DNA from: PALSA-612 sp963765295
Lineage (GTDB): Bacteria; Actinomycetota; Thermoleophilia; Gaiellales; Gaiellaceae
Reading direction: 5' to 3'
DNA length: 64,000 bases
NCBI GenBank assembly: GCA_963765295.1
Contig: CAVXVO010000006.1
Span: 248,001-312,000, forward strand
This document shows positions 8,652 through 16,818 of the stretch, one piece after another; within the stretch, counting starts at the first letter, position 1; each line of letters begins with the position of its first letter. A program made the position numbers and the translations under genes. The notes under the pieces are model-generated. The model was not told the origin of the DNA and did no database searches. It was given only the letters and a program-made list of their open reading frames with translations.

Positions 8652-9364
8652 AGCTCAGCCTCCGTGCCGAGATAGGCGCGCATGACGTGCTCGTCGCGGA
8701 GCACGTCGGCGGTCGGTCCGGACGCGATCAGCTTCCCGAAGTCGACGACGGCGGTCGTCTTGCAGCAAGCCGAGACGAGGCTCATGTCGTGGTCGACCAG
8801 AATCACGAGCGCGCCGACCTGCTCCGGGATGCGCTGGATCACCTCCGACAGGTGCCCGGTCTCCTCGACCGGGAGCCCCGCTGCCGGCTCGTCCAGCAGC
8901 ACGAGGCGCGGCTTGCCGACGACCGCCCGCGCGACCTCGACCAGCCTGCGCTCGCGCGCGCCGAGGCCGCCGACCTTGGCCTTCGGCGACGCCGTGAGGC
9001 CGACGAAGTCGATCGCCGTCAGCACGTCGTCCCGGCGCGTCGAGCGCTTCGCTCCCGAGTGCTCGTGGATCATCGCCACGTTGTCGAAGACGGAGAGCTG
9101 CTCGATCGCCATCTCGGTCTGGAACGTCCGCCGCAGGCCCCAGCGCGCGCGGCGGTAGTCGGCCATCTTGAGCAGGTTCTCGCCGAAGGCGGTGATCGTC
9201 CCGGCGGCCGGCTTCACGAAGCCGCTCATCACGTTGAAGAAGGTCGTCTTGCCCGCGCCGTTCGGGCCGATCAACCCGCAGGTTCCCTCGGGAAAGACGA
9301 CGCTCATGTCGTCGATCGGGGTCACGCCCGCGAACTTCACCGTCAGGTCCTTGACCTCGATCAC
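8648..9364 (-). CDS. livG: Branched-chain amino acid-type ABC transporter, ATP-binding protein LivG
   Basis: A 238-residue ATPase with Walker A GPNGAGKTTFFNVMSG and Walker B RLVLLDEPAAGLP, plus the H-loop LVDHDMSLV typical of LivG. The ABC signature is degenerate: where LSxGQ is expected it reads LGARERRLVEVARAV. Such variants occur in some LivG proteins, so activity is still likely. The GTG at 9364 overlaps the livM TGA by 4 bp and the stop overlaps the livF start, a chain of coupled genes. It works with LivF to power the importer. Confidence 0.9.
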   Translation of the reverse strand: MIEVKDLTVKFAGVTPIDDMSVVFPEGTCGLIGPNGAGKTTFFNVMSGFVKPAAGTITAFGENLLKMADYRRARWGLRRTFQTEMAIEQLSVFDNVAMIHEHSGAKRSTRRDDVLTAIDFVGLTASPKAKVGGLGARERRLVEVARAVVGKPRLVLLDEPAAGLPVEETGHLSEVIQRIPEQVGALVILVDHDMSLVSACCKTTAVVDFGKLIASGPTADVLRDEHVMRAYLGTEAEL

Positions 9365-10449
9365 GAGGCCTTCTCCTTCGAGCCGGTCAGCTTGCGGAAG
9401 CCCCTGTGCGCCAGCCGCGCCAGCTTGGCCATGTCCTTGGGGAACTGGTCGACGAGGCCGCCCGGCGCGGTGAGCAGCACCTGCAGGAGGCCAACGCCGA
9501 AGATGATCAGCAGGAAGTTCGTGTCGACTCCCCACTGGACCTGGAACAGGAACGGGAGCAGCTGGTTGAAGATCCCGGCGAGGATCGCACCCCAGAGGCT
9601 GAAGATGCCTCCGATCAGTGCCGTCGCTGCAAGGGTCAGCGAGTCCTGGGTCTGGAACGTGATTGCTCGCGGCACACCGATCTGTGCCGCGAGCAGGCAA
9701 CCGGCGACGCCCGTCATGAACGAGGCGAGCGCGAACGCCCAGAGCTTGTAGAACGTGATATTCACGCCCGCCGCGAGCGCCGCCGGCTCGCTCTCGCGGA
9801 TCGACGCCCAGGCCCGTCCCGGCTTGCTTGCGACGTGGATCAACGTGAGTAGGAGCATGATCGCCGCGACGACGACGACGTAGCGGTAATAGGCGACGTC
9901 ACCCTCCGCTCCCGCGGGCCGCCGAACCGGGGCGAGGCCCGAGAGGTTGACGTTGTTCGTCCGCCCGGTGAAGCCGTGGCCGCCGTTCGGGAAGTCGATC
10001 GCAGACAGCACCACCGTCGTCGCACCCGCGAACATCAGCGTGATCAACGCGAGGTAGAGGCCCGAGAGCCGCAGCGCCGGAAGTCCGACGAGCGTCCCGA
10101 TCGCGCAGGTAATCCCGCCGACGACGAGGAGGAGGAGCGGAAACGGGAGCGAGGTCGCGTACGCGAGCCGCGTGCCGATCCAGCAGCCGACGGAAAGCAG
10201 CGCGACCTGCCCCAGGGAGATCATCCCGACCCGGCCGTAGAGCAGTCCGAAACCGGCGGCTACAACCGAGTAGATCGCGACGCTCGTGAACGTGATGACC
10301 CAGTCGGCGCCGGCGATCTCGGGCAGGCCGAACAGGGCGAACAGGAGCAGCGCGAGCGCGAGCGCACCACGAACGAGCGTGCCGCGGTCGACTCCCGTGG
10401 CCGCCCGGCTCACCGCGCGCAGCCCGCTCGGTGCCGGAGTGGCGCTCAA
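9361..10449 (-). CDS. livM: Branched-chain amino acid-type ABC transporter permease LivM
   Basis: An integral membrane permease of about 362 residues with roughly ten hydrophobic segments. These begin GALALALLLFALFGLPEIAG and include the conserved LivM blocks GRVGMISLGQVALL and GLPALRLSGLYLALITLMF. The cytoplasmic coupling loop is ASIRESEPAALAAGV. I chose the TTG at 10449, 4 bp after the livH stop, because no ATG or GTG lies between; a GTG at 10413 is an alternative. It forms the transmembrane channel with LivH. Confidence 0.88.
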   Translation of the reverse strand: MSATPAPSGLRAVSRAATGVDRGTLVRGALALALLLFALFGLPEIAGADWVITFTSVAIYSVVAAGFGLLYGRVGMISLGQVALLSVGCWIGTRLAYATSLPFPLLLLVVGGITCAIGTLVGLPALRLSGLYLALITLMFAGATTVVLSAIDFPNGGHGFTGRTNNVNLSGLAPVRRPAGAEGDVAYYRYVVVVAAIMLLLTLIHVASKPGRAWASIRESEPAALAAGVNITFYKLWAFALASFMTGVAGCLLAAQIGVPRAITFQTQDSLTLAATALIGGIFSLWGAILAGIFNQLLPFLFQVQWGVDTNFLLIIFGVGLLQVLLTAPGGLVDQFPKDMAKLARLAHRGFRKLTGSKEKAS

Positions 10450-10453
10450 CCGC

Positions 10454-11383
10454 CTAGTGACCGGTCCGGCTGACGGTGACGACGCGATGCCGCGACAGGA
10501 AGAGCAGCGCGATGATCGCGAGAACAAACGGCGTCACGGAGCGGTACTGCGAGATGTTGCCGTACGGGGTCGAGAGCGCCTGGACTAGTCCGATCGCGAG
10601 ACCGCCGAAGAGGGTCCACCAGAGCGACTCCAGCCTTCCGATCAGCGCCGCGGCCAGCGAGGAGATGACGAGGAACGTGAGCGCCGAGTAGTCGAGCGAC
10701 GTCAGCAGATCGGGCAGGATCAGTCCGGCGAGGCCGCAGACGAGCCCCGAGCCGAACCAGGCCGCTGCCTCGACACGCCGCACGGGAACGCCGAGCGTGG
10801 CGGTGATCTCACGGTCGTTGGCCATGGCGCGGATCGCCGTACCGAGCTTCGTGAAGCGCAGGAAGAGCGTGACGGCGGCCGTGATCACGAACGCGAGCAC
10901 GATCGCGAGGATCTGCGTCAGATTCACCGTCGTGCTGAACACCGTGTAGATGTGCGACGAGGTCGGAAGCGGCAGGAAGCGGGCGAACGCACCGCCGATC
11001 GGTGCCCGCCAGGCCATGATCCCGAGCAGGATCAACGCCAGCCCGAGCGTGCCCATCATCTTCACGAGCGGGTCACGGCGCGCGAAGGCCGGCCCGAACA
11101 CCATGCCGTAGGCGAGGTTGCAGAACCCGCCGAAGAGCACGCACATCGTGAACGCGAACCAGTCCGGCAGGCCCGTGTGGTTCACGATGTAGTACGCGAT
11201 CAGGGCGCCCGAGGCCCCGATGGCACCGAACGCGAGGTTCAGCACCCCGGTCGCCCGGTAGAGCACCACCAGGCCGACGCCGGAGAGCGCGTAGATGCCT
11301 CCGAACGCCAGGCCGAGCACGATGAACGGCTTCAGGAACTCCCAGTCCACCCCGAAGATCTGGAATCCGAGGAGTCCCGTCAT
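10454..11383 (-). CDS. livH: Branched-chain amino acid-type ABC transporter permease LivH
   Basis: A 309-residue permease with about eight membrane segments. It has the LivH hallmark GGIYALSGVGLVVLYRATGV followed by LNLAFGAIGASGALIAYY. The EAA-like coupling loop IRAMANDREITATLGVP is near residue 195. Together with LivM it forms the pore for the substrate delivered by the binding protein encoded just upstream. The ATG at 11383 lies about 50 bp after the binding-protein stop. The spacing suggests one transcript with a short gap, as is usual where the binding protein is made in excess. Confidence 0.9.
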   Translation of the reverse strand: MTGLLGFQIFGVDWEFLKPFIVLGLAFGGIYALSGVGLVVLYRATGVLNLAFGAIGASGALIAYYIVNHTGLPDWFAFTMCVLFGGFCNLAYGMVFGPAFARRDPLVKMMGTLGLALILLGIMAWRAPIGGAFARFLPLPTSSHIYTVFSTTVNLTQILAIVLAFVITAAVTLFLRFTKLGTAIRAMANDREITATLGVPVRRVEAAAWFGSGLVCGLAGLILPDLLTSLDYSALTFLVISSLAAALIGRLESLWWTLFGGLAIGLVQALSTPYGNISQYRSVTPFVLAIIALLFLSRHRVVTVSRTGH

Positions 11384-11436
11384 CGTCGGCTCTCGAGCGC
11401 CCTGATCGTCATTTCAGTCGGTTTGTCTCTCCTGTT

Positions 11437-12744
11437 CTAGCCCGTGTTCAGCTTGAACTTCTTCTCGAAGGCACGCGTCGTGGTGATCTCCGGATCGACT
11501 GCCTGGATCGCCGTGCAACCGGTCTTCACGATGACCTTGCCGGACTTGTAGTCGACGGTGATGTCCGTGTTGTTGGGAATGTGGTACGGCAGTCCGCGAC
11601 CGACGTACCACGGCTTGCAGAGCATGTCGGTCTTGACGTTCTTCAGTGCGCCGACCGCCGCGTTGTACGACTTCGCCGTGACCGTGCCCTTGGCGTTCAG
11701 GAGCGCGGTCGTCGAGAACTTCGCGTCCAGGAAGCCCATCTGCGCGAAGGCCTGCGGAGCGATGCTCGGCGCGTACTTCTTCAGCACCTTGAACATCAGC
11801 GAGCTGTCCGGCCCCACCGACGGGTCGACGTTGCTGAACTCGTTGTTGATCCACAGATGCCCGTCGAACTGCGGGAACTGCGCGGCCATCAGCGTGTTCG
11901 CGATCGGGGTCGACGAGCCCCACTTCACCTTGTCGACGATGTTCTGCGCGATGGCGGCCTTCATGAAGGCCGGCGCCGTGTCGGGCGTGAAGTCGAGCAG
12001 GATTCCGCCGCCGTTCCCGGCGAACTGGTACATCTGCAGCAGCTGCGACGCCGCGTCCGTCACCGGCAGGTGCGTCGGGTAGATCTTGAACGGGATCCCG
12101 GCGGCCTGCGCGACCTTGGCGGGACCGCCGTCCGCGTACGCCGAGATCGTGTCCGGCGAGGCGATTGCCAGCTTCTTGATACCGGCCTTCACGAGCGCCT
12201 GCGCGGCTCCGATGTTGCTGTAGCGCGGGCCCATGTTGACCTCGACGATATTCGGTGTGCCGAAGCACTCGGCCTGCACACCTGCGCCGATGACGAAGTA
12301 GCCCTTCTTCCGGAAGTACCGCCAGTTCGTTCCGCACTCGGCGAAGCTCGTGTTCCCGACGATGCCGACGACCTTGTCGCTCTCGACGAGCTTCCTCGCG
12401 AGCGAGGCCTCCTGGGCCGGGTTGAGCGCCTCGGTGTAGAGGATGTACTGGACCGGGCGGCCGTGGATGCCACCGTTGTCGTTGACGCAGTCGAAGTAGG
12501 CGTTGGCGACCTTGCCGATCGTCGTGAAGTCGACGCCCGGGATCAGCATGTCGATCCCGCCGATCTTGATCGGCTTACCAGTGGCCTTCTTCCCCGTTCC
12601 GAGACCGCAAACGCCCGGCGCCATCGCCTTGCCCGAGCCCACAGGGGGCGCGGTCGAGCGAGCACCCGCGGTCGTGGTGAGGACAGCGGTCGCCGCGAGC
12701 GCCGCGACGATCACGAGCGCAAGGGCTGCCTTGCGAATCTTCAT
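11437..12744 (-). CDS. ABC transporter substrate-binding protein (LivK/periplasmic-binding type I)
   Basis: A 435-residue secreted binding protein. The N-terminal signal MKIRKAALALVIVAALAATA is followed by KPIKIGGIDMLIPG, the first strand of a periplasmic-binding type I fold. Next comes the NDNGGIHGRPVQYILYTEA motif common to LivK-like proteins. It would capture the substrate outside the membrane and deliver it to LivHM. The ATG at 12744 is chosen because a strong Shine-Dalgarno run, GGGAGGAGGAGA, sits directly upstream and the signal peptide starts there. An in-frame ATG at 12858 lies 8 nt after a CATAAT box and could give a longer leaderless product. No lipobox cysteine is obvious. Confidence 0.9.
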   Translation of the reverse strand: MKIRKAALALVIVAALAATAVLTTTAGARSTAPPVGSGKAMAPGVCGLGTGKKATGKPIKIGGIDMLIPGVDFTTIGKVANAYFDCVNDNGGIHGRPVQYILYTEALNPAQEASLARKLVESDKVVGIVGNTSFAECGTNWRYFRKKGYFVIGAGVQAECFGTPNIVEVNMGPRYSNIGAAQALVKAGIKKLAIASPDTISAYADGGPAKVAQAAGIPFKIYPTHLPVTDAASQLLQMYQFAGNGGGILLDFTPDTAPAFMKAAIAQNIVDKVKWGSSTPIANTLMAAQFPQFDGHLWINNEFSNVDPSVGPDSSLMFKVLKKYAPSIAPQAFAQMGFLDAKFSTTALLNAKGTVTAKSYNAAVGALKNVKTDMLCKPWYVGRGLPYHIPNNTDITVDYKSGKVIVKTGCTAIQAVDPEITTTRAFEKKFKLNTG

Positions 12745-12756
12745 TCTCCTCCTCCC
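12745..12756 (-). promoter_or_regulatory. Strong ribosome binding site of the binding-protein gene
   Basis: On the minus strand the bases before the ATG at 12744 read GGGAGGAGGAGA, a near-ideal and extended Shine-Dalgarno sequence. It decides the start against the upstream in-frame ATG at 12858, and it suits the high expression expected for a binding protein. Confidence 0.7.
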
Positions 12757-12815
12757 TTCTGGAACCTTTGAGTCACCGATCCCCGTCCGACTCTCCCGTT
12801 GACTGGGCATGCCCA

Positions 12816-12834
12816 GCGTGCTCCGGCAGCACGC
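12816..12834. promoter_or_regulatory. Hairpin in the 5' leader of the liv operon
   Basis: An inverted repeat GCGTGCT / AGCACGC with a 5-nt loop lies between the putative CATAAT -10 (12872-12867, minus strand) and the ribosome binding site. A short GGGCATGCCC palindrome (12806-12815) precedes it. It could be an attenuator or just the terminator of an upstream transcript. Its role is unproven. Confidence 0.35.
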
Positions 12835-12866
12835 CCGAGCGGGAGCATCTTTCTTCATCGACGGCG

Positions 12867-12872
12867 ATTATG
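12867..12872 (-). promoter_or_regulatory. Possible -10 box of the liv operon
   Basis: CATAAT on the minus strand, with no clear -35 at 16-18 bp. It would give a leader of about 115 nt before the ATG at 12744, or a leaderless start at the ATG at 12858. Weak evidence. Confidence 0.3.
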
Positions 12873-12919
12873 CAAGACGCTGTTCCGAATAGTGGGATTG
12901 TCGTCAGGCGCCTCCCGGG

Positions 12920-14551
12920 TCAGGGTGCGAAGGTGGTCGTGGGCGCGATCTCGACGTCGAGGAGCATCGGCTCGTCCCGCTCCGCGAGCGTGGGGACGAT
13001 CTCGTCGAGGGAGGCGACGAGTTCGTCGAGGGTGGAGATGCGCCGGGCCGGGCAGCCGAACCCGCGCGCGATCGTGGCCACCTCGACGTCGCCGAACGCA
13101 GGCCAGGGGCCTGCCCCGCTGCCGTGCTTCTCGGCGAGGCGGTCCATGACCACGTAGCCACCGTTCGAGAGGACGATCCAGAGCGGGCCGACCCCGTAGT
13201 GGACGGCGCTCCAGCCCGCGTGGACCCCGTAGAGCGCGGAGCCGTCGCCGACGATCGCGACCACGGGCCGCTGCGGCAGCGCCATGCGGAGACCGACCGC
13301 CGCGGGCATCGCGAACCCGAGGCCGCCCTGGGCCGCACTCAGGTAGCCCAGTGGCTCGCGCGCCGGCAGCCGGGCGTGGATGTCCGGCCTGTCCACCGGC
13401 GCCTCCTCGAGCACGATCGCATCGCGCGGGAGCCGCTCGGCGAGCGCAGCGAGGACGTGGCTTGCAAACAGGGGTTGGCCGGGACCCGGCGGCTCGGGCG
13501 CGTCGGGCCGGACGAGCGGAGCCGGCGGCGAAGTGTCGCGCGCAGGGATCCGGGCGGCGAGCTCGCGGCAGACGGCGGCGACCGGCGCGAGCACCGTCAG
13601 CTCGGCGGGGCTTCGGTGCGCCTCGTCCGCGTCCTCGCCGACGAAGGCGATCCGTGTCCCGGGCTCGGTCAACCGCCCGGGAACGAAGACCGTCTGGCGG
13701 AAGACGGGCGCCCCGACGACGAGCACGGCGTCGTGCGGCGCGAGCGTCTCCCGGAGCCGCGGCCGGTCGGCAGCGAGCACGCCGGCATAGAGCGGATGGT
13801 CCTGCGGGAAGCCGGCGCGGGCGCCGAACGGCTCCTGGAAGACGGGTGAACCGAGCCGCCCGGCGAGCTCGACGAGCGCCGCCCACGTCTCGGGGTCGTC
13901 GGCGCCCGCCCCGACGACGAGGGCAGGCGTCCGTGCGCCGGCGAGGAACTCCGCGAGCGCATCGACGGCCTCGGGCGCGGCGGCCGCCGCCCGCAGCACC
14001 GGACCCTGCGCGGCCGCCGGCTCGCGCTCGTCGTCGGCCGGTTCTTCCCAGTCGCCCATCGGCACGATCACGAGCACAGGCCCGCGTTTCGTCGCCGCTG
14101 CGTGGTAGGCGCGCTCGATCGCAGCCGGGACGTCCTGGGCCTGCGCCGGTTGCTCGACCGCGACCGGGTAGTCGCCCGCGAGCCCGGCAAGCCGGCCGGC
14201 GAGGAACGGCTCGAACGCCAGGTGCCGGCGATCCTGCTGGCCGACGAGGACGACGAGCGGCGCCCGGTTCACCCGCGCGGTCGCGAGCCCGCTCACGGCG
14301 GTCCCGAGACCCGCCGTCGTGTGCAGGAGGACGAGCGACGGCTCGCCGCGCCCGATCGCGAAGCCGCTCGCCATCCCGACCACGGTGCCCTCGTGGAGAC
14401 CGAGGACGAAGCGGAAGTCGTCCGGCAGCCCGGCCAGGAACGGCACCTCCGTCGAGCCCGGGTTCGCGAACATCGTCGTCAGGTCCCGCCTGCGAAAGAC
14501 GTCGAAGGTCGCGTCTCGAACGGTGCGCGGCGAGCCGGGGGCGAGCGCCAT
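12920..14551 (-). CDS. Thiamine diphosphate-dependent enzyme, benzoylformate decarboxylase-like
   Basis: A 543-residue ThDP enzyme of the benzoylformate decarboxylase group, which converts 2-oxo acids to aldehydes and CO2. The N-terminal Pyr domain has ANPGSTEVPFL (active-site Ser region), LGLHEGTVVGMASGFA (ThDP-activating Glu) and LLHTTAGLGTA (active-site His). The C-terminal PP domain has the metal and ThDP motif GDGSALYGVHAG...SNGGY. The second catalytic His of Pseudomonas MdlC (His281 in the GAPVFRYHQYDPG region) is replaced: the line reads GAPVFRQTVFVPG. The chemistry may therefore differ from simple decarboxylation. It is a separate transcription unit 175 bp from the liv genes, with a palindrome across its -10. 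The substrate is unknown. Confidence 0.82.
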   Translation of the reverse strand: MALAPGSPRTVRDATFDVFRRRDLTTMFANPGSTEVPFLAGLPDDFRFVLGLHEGTVVGMASGFAIGRGEPSLVLLHTTAGLGTAVSGLATARVNRAPLVVLVGQQDRRHLAFEPFLAGRLAGLAGDYPVAVEQPAQAQDVPAAIERAYHAAATKRGPVLVIVPMGDWEEPADDEREPAAAQGPVLRAAAAAPEAVDALAEFLAGARTPALVVGAGADDPETWAALVELAGRLGSPVFQEPFGARAGFPQDHPLYAGVLAADRPRLRETLAPHDAVLVVGAPVFRQTVFVPGRLTEPGTRIAFVGEDADEAHRSPAELTVLAPVAAVCRELAARIPARDTSPPAPLVRPDAPEPPGPGQPLFASHVLAALAERLPRDAIVLEEAPVDRPDIHARLPAREPLGYLSAAQGGLGFAMPAAVGLRMALPQRPVVAIVGDGSALYGVHAGWSAVHYGVGPLWIVLSNGGYVVMDRLAEKHGSGAGPWPAFGDVEVATIARGFGCPARRISTLDELVASLDEIVPTLAERDEPMLLDVEIAPTTTFAP

Positions 14552-14555
14552 GGCT

Positions 14556-14569
14556 CCGTGTATACACGG
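14556..14569. promoter_or_regulatory. Perfect 14-bp palindrome, possible GntR/FCD-type operator
   Basis: CCGTGTATACACGG reads the same on both strands and contains TATACA 7 nt before the ATG at 14551 on the minus strand. It would therefore overlap the -10 box of the decarboxylase gene. TGTATACA cores are common in operators of GntR-family repressors. No such regulator gene is in the window. Inference from symmetry and position. Confidence 0.45.
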
Positions 14570-14599
14570 TCGCCGCCCGTTGTTCCACGGGGGTCGTGC

Positions 14600-14605
14600 G
14601 ATGAT
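14600..14605 (+). promoter_or_regulatory. Possible leaderless -10 box of the amidase gene
   Basis: GATGAT lies 6 nt before the GTG at 14612, the same spacing seen at other leaderless starts in this window. The first base departs from TANNNT. Confidence 0.3.
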
Positions 14606-14611
14606 CGCGCC

Positions 14612-15949
14612 GTGAGCGACCCGGCCGATCTCGGCGTTCTGGACGCGGCCGCCGCACTCCGTCGGCGTGATCTCTCGTCACGCGAGCTCGTGGCGGCGTG
14701 CCTCGCCCGCATCCGCGAGCGGGACGGCAGCCGTAGCGAGGACGGCGATCCCGCCTCGGTCAACGCGTGGGTGCGGGTGTACGAGGAGGATGCGCTCGTC
14801 GCAGCGGCCCAGGCCGACGAGCGCCTCGCCGCCGGCGACGCGCCGCCGCTCTGCGGGATCCCGGTCGGCGTCAAGGACATCTTCGCGGTCGCAGGCAAGC
14901 CGCTGACCGCGTCGAGCCGCGTCCTCGACGAGGTGCCGGAGCGCGACAGCGAGGCGTGGGCCAGGCTCGCCGCCCAGGGCACCGTCCTGCTCGGACACCT
15001 CCACACGCACGAATTCGCCGCAGGCGGCACGACCGACCAGGTCGGCAACCCGTGGGCGCTCGACCGCTCGCCCGGCGGCTCGAGCGGCGGCTCGGCGGCG
15101 GCGCTCGCCGCCCGCATGGTCCCGGCCGCGACCGGGACGGACACCGCCGGCTCGCTGCGGATCCCGTCGGCGATGTGCGGCACGGCGACGATCAAGCCGA
15201 CCCGCAGGCTCGTTCCGATGCGCGGCATCGTGCCCCTCTGCGAGAGCTTCGACCACGCCGGCCCGATGGCCCGTGAGGTGCGCGACTGCGAGCCGCTCTT
15301 CGCCGCGATGGCAGGCGTCGTGGCGCCGAAAGAGCGCCGACCGCTCCGCCGTATAGCCGTGTCGCCCCGCATCGCCGACCTCGACCCCGACGTCGCAGAA
15401 GGCTTCGACGCCGCACTCTCCACCCTCGACGCGGAGCGGCTGCAACCGCCCAACCCGCCGACCGTGCTCGAACTCGGGATCGAGCTCGTCGATCTCTTCT
15501 GCGCCGAGATGCTCGCCTATCACCGGCAGTTCGACGGGCGCCGTGCTCTCTACCGGCAGTCGACGAGGGAATTCCTCGAGCACGGCGAGCAGCGCGCGAT
15601 GACGGCAGAGGAGTACGTCGCCGCACAGAGCCGCCGGGCCGAGGCGACCGCCGTCTGGCTCGACTGGCTCGGAGAGCACCGGATCGACGCGATCGTCGAG
15701 CCGACCGTGCCACTCGTCGCCCGCCCGCGCGGCCACGGCTACGACAAGGCGTTCACCGACTACGCCGAGATCTCGCTCACGCACTACTGGAACTACACGG
15801 GCTTCCCGGCCGTCGCGCTACCGTCCGGCGTCGGCCGGCGCAGCGGCCTGCCGGTCAGCGTCTCCCTGATCGGCGCGCCCGGATCCGAATGGAACCTGCT
15901 CGCCGCCGGCGCCGCGCTCCAGGACCGGCTCGATACGGTGTCGCCATGA
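14612..15949 (+). CDS. Amidase (amidase-signature family)
   Basis: A 445-residue amidase that would hydrolyse an amide to a carboxylate and ammonia. The Ser-cisSer-Lys triad is visible: Lys in PVGVKDIFAVAGKP, then SPGGSSGGSAAALAARM, and the nucleophile region TGTDTAGSLRIPSAMCG. The C-terminal half is shorter than in GatA. No GatB or GatC is nearby, so this is a free catabolic amidase rather than a tRNA amidotransferase subunit. The GTG start at 14612 is divergent from the decarboxylase gene. The stop overlaps the ATG of the amidohydrolase by 4 bp (ATGA), so the two are coupled and may act on the same nitrogen-containing substrate. Confidence 0.88.
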   Translation: MSDPADLGVLDAAAALRRRDLSSRELVAACLARIRERDGSRSEDGDPASVNAWVRVYEEDALVAAAQADERLAAGDAPPLCGIPVGVKDIFAVAGKPLTASSRVLDEVPERDSEAWARLAAQGTVLLGHLHTHEFAAGGTTDQVGNPWALDRSPGGSSGGSAAALAARMVPAATGTDTAGSLRIPSAMCGTATIKPTRRLVPMRGIVPLCESFDHAGPMAREVRDCEPLFAAMAGVVAPKERRPLRRIAVSPRIADLDPDVAEGFDAALSTLDAERLQPPNPPTVLELGIELVDLFCAEMLAYHRQFDGRRALYRQSTREFLEHGEQRAMTAEEYVAAQSRRAEATAVWLDWLGEHRIDAIVEPTVPLVARPRGHGYDKAFTDYAEISLTHYWNYTGFPAVALPSGVGRRSGLPVSVSLIGAPGSEWNLLAAGAALQDRLDTVSP

Positions 15950-16809
15950 TCGACGTCGCAGCAGTCACCGCAATCGACGTGCACGTCCACACCGAGCTGT
16001 CGCGCGACGGCCACGACCCGATGCCGCCGTCGTTGCGCGAGGCCGCCGCCCGTTACTTCCGGAGCAACGAGCCGCTGCCGACGGTGGACGACGTCGCCGC
16101 GTACTACCGCGAACGGAACATGGCCGCGGTGCTCTTCACCGTCGACTGGGAGTCGAGGAGCGGGCTGGCACCGATCCCGAACGAGGAGATCGCCGAGGCG
16201 GCGGCCGCGAACCCGGACGTGATCGTCCCGTTCGCGAGCGTCGACCCGGCCCGCAAGGACGCGGTCGAGCGGGCCAGGCGCCTGATCGACGAGCACCACG
16301 TCAAGGGCTTCAAGTTCCACCCGAACCTGCAGGCGTTCTTCCCGGACGACAGGAGCGTCTATCCGCTCTACGAGGTGATCGCCGAGGCAGGCCTGCCGGC
16401 GCTCTTCCACAGCGGCCACAGCGGCATCGGCACCGGCGTCCCCGGAGGCGGCGGCCTGCGGCTCAAGTACTCGAACCCGATGTGCCTCGACGACGTCGCT
16501 GCCGACTTCCCCACGATGAAGATCGTGCTCGCGCATCCGTCGTTCCCCTGGCAGGACGAGGCGATCTCGATCTGCCTGCACAAGGAGAACGTCTGGATCG
16601 ACCTCTCCGGCTGGTCGCCGAAGTACTTCCCGCCGCAACTCGTCCAGTACGCGAACACACAGCTCCGCGAGAAGGTGCTCTTCGGCTCCGACTTCCCGCT
16701 GATCACCCCCGACCGCTGGCTCGCCGACTTCGAGCAGGCGCCCTTCAAGGACGAGGTGCGGCCGCTGATCATCAAGGAGAACGCCGGCCGGCTGCTCGGC
16801 CTGGGCTGA
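15946..16809 (+). CDS. Amidohydrolase 2 family metal-dependent hydrolase
   Basis: A 287-residue TIM-barrel hydrolase of the amidohydrolase-2 (ACMSD-like) family. The HxH metal motif is in AIDVHVHTEL. Further ligands are likely in VKGFKFHPNLQ, FHSGHSG and VLAHPSFPW, and the catalytic Asp in KVLFGSDFPLITP near the C-terminus. Members decarboxylate or hydrolyse cyclic and aromatic acids. The ATG at 15946 overlaps the amidase stop by 4 bp. Together with the amidase it looks like a two-step degradation unit. It converges on the signalling gene, whose stop is only 9 bp away. Confidence 0.86.
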   Translation: MIDVAAVTAIDVHVHTELSRDGHDPMPPSLREAAARYFRSNEPLPTVDDVAAYYRERNMAAVLFTVDWESRSGLAPIPNEEIAEAAAANPDVIVPFASVDPARKDAVERARRLIDEHHVKGFKFHPNLQAFFPDDRSVYPLYEVIAEAGLPALFHSGHSGIGTGVPGGGGLRLKYSNPMCLDDVAADFPTMKIVLAHPSFPWQDEAISICLHKENVWIDLSGWSPKYFPPQLVQYANTQLREKVLFGSDFPLITPDRWLADFEQAPFKDEVRPLIIKENAGRLLGLG

Positions 16810-16818
16810 CCGCGACGC

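Noticed and set aside
14612..15949. GatA subunit of the tRNA amidotransferase
   Set aside because: The protein has the amidase signature, but gatB and gatC are absent and the gene is coupled to an amidohydrolase, which fits a catabolic amidase better.
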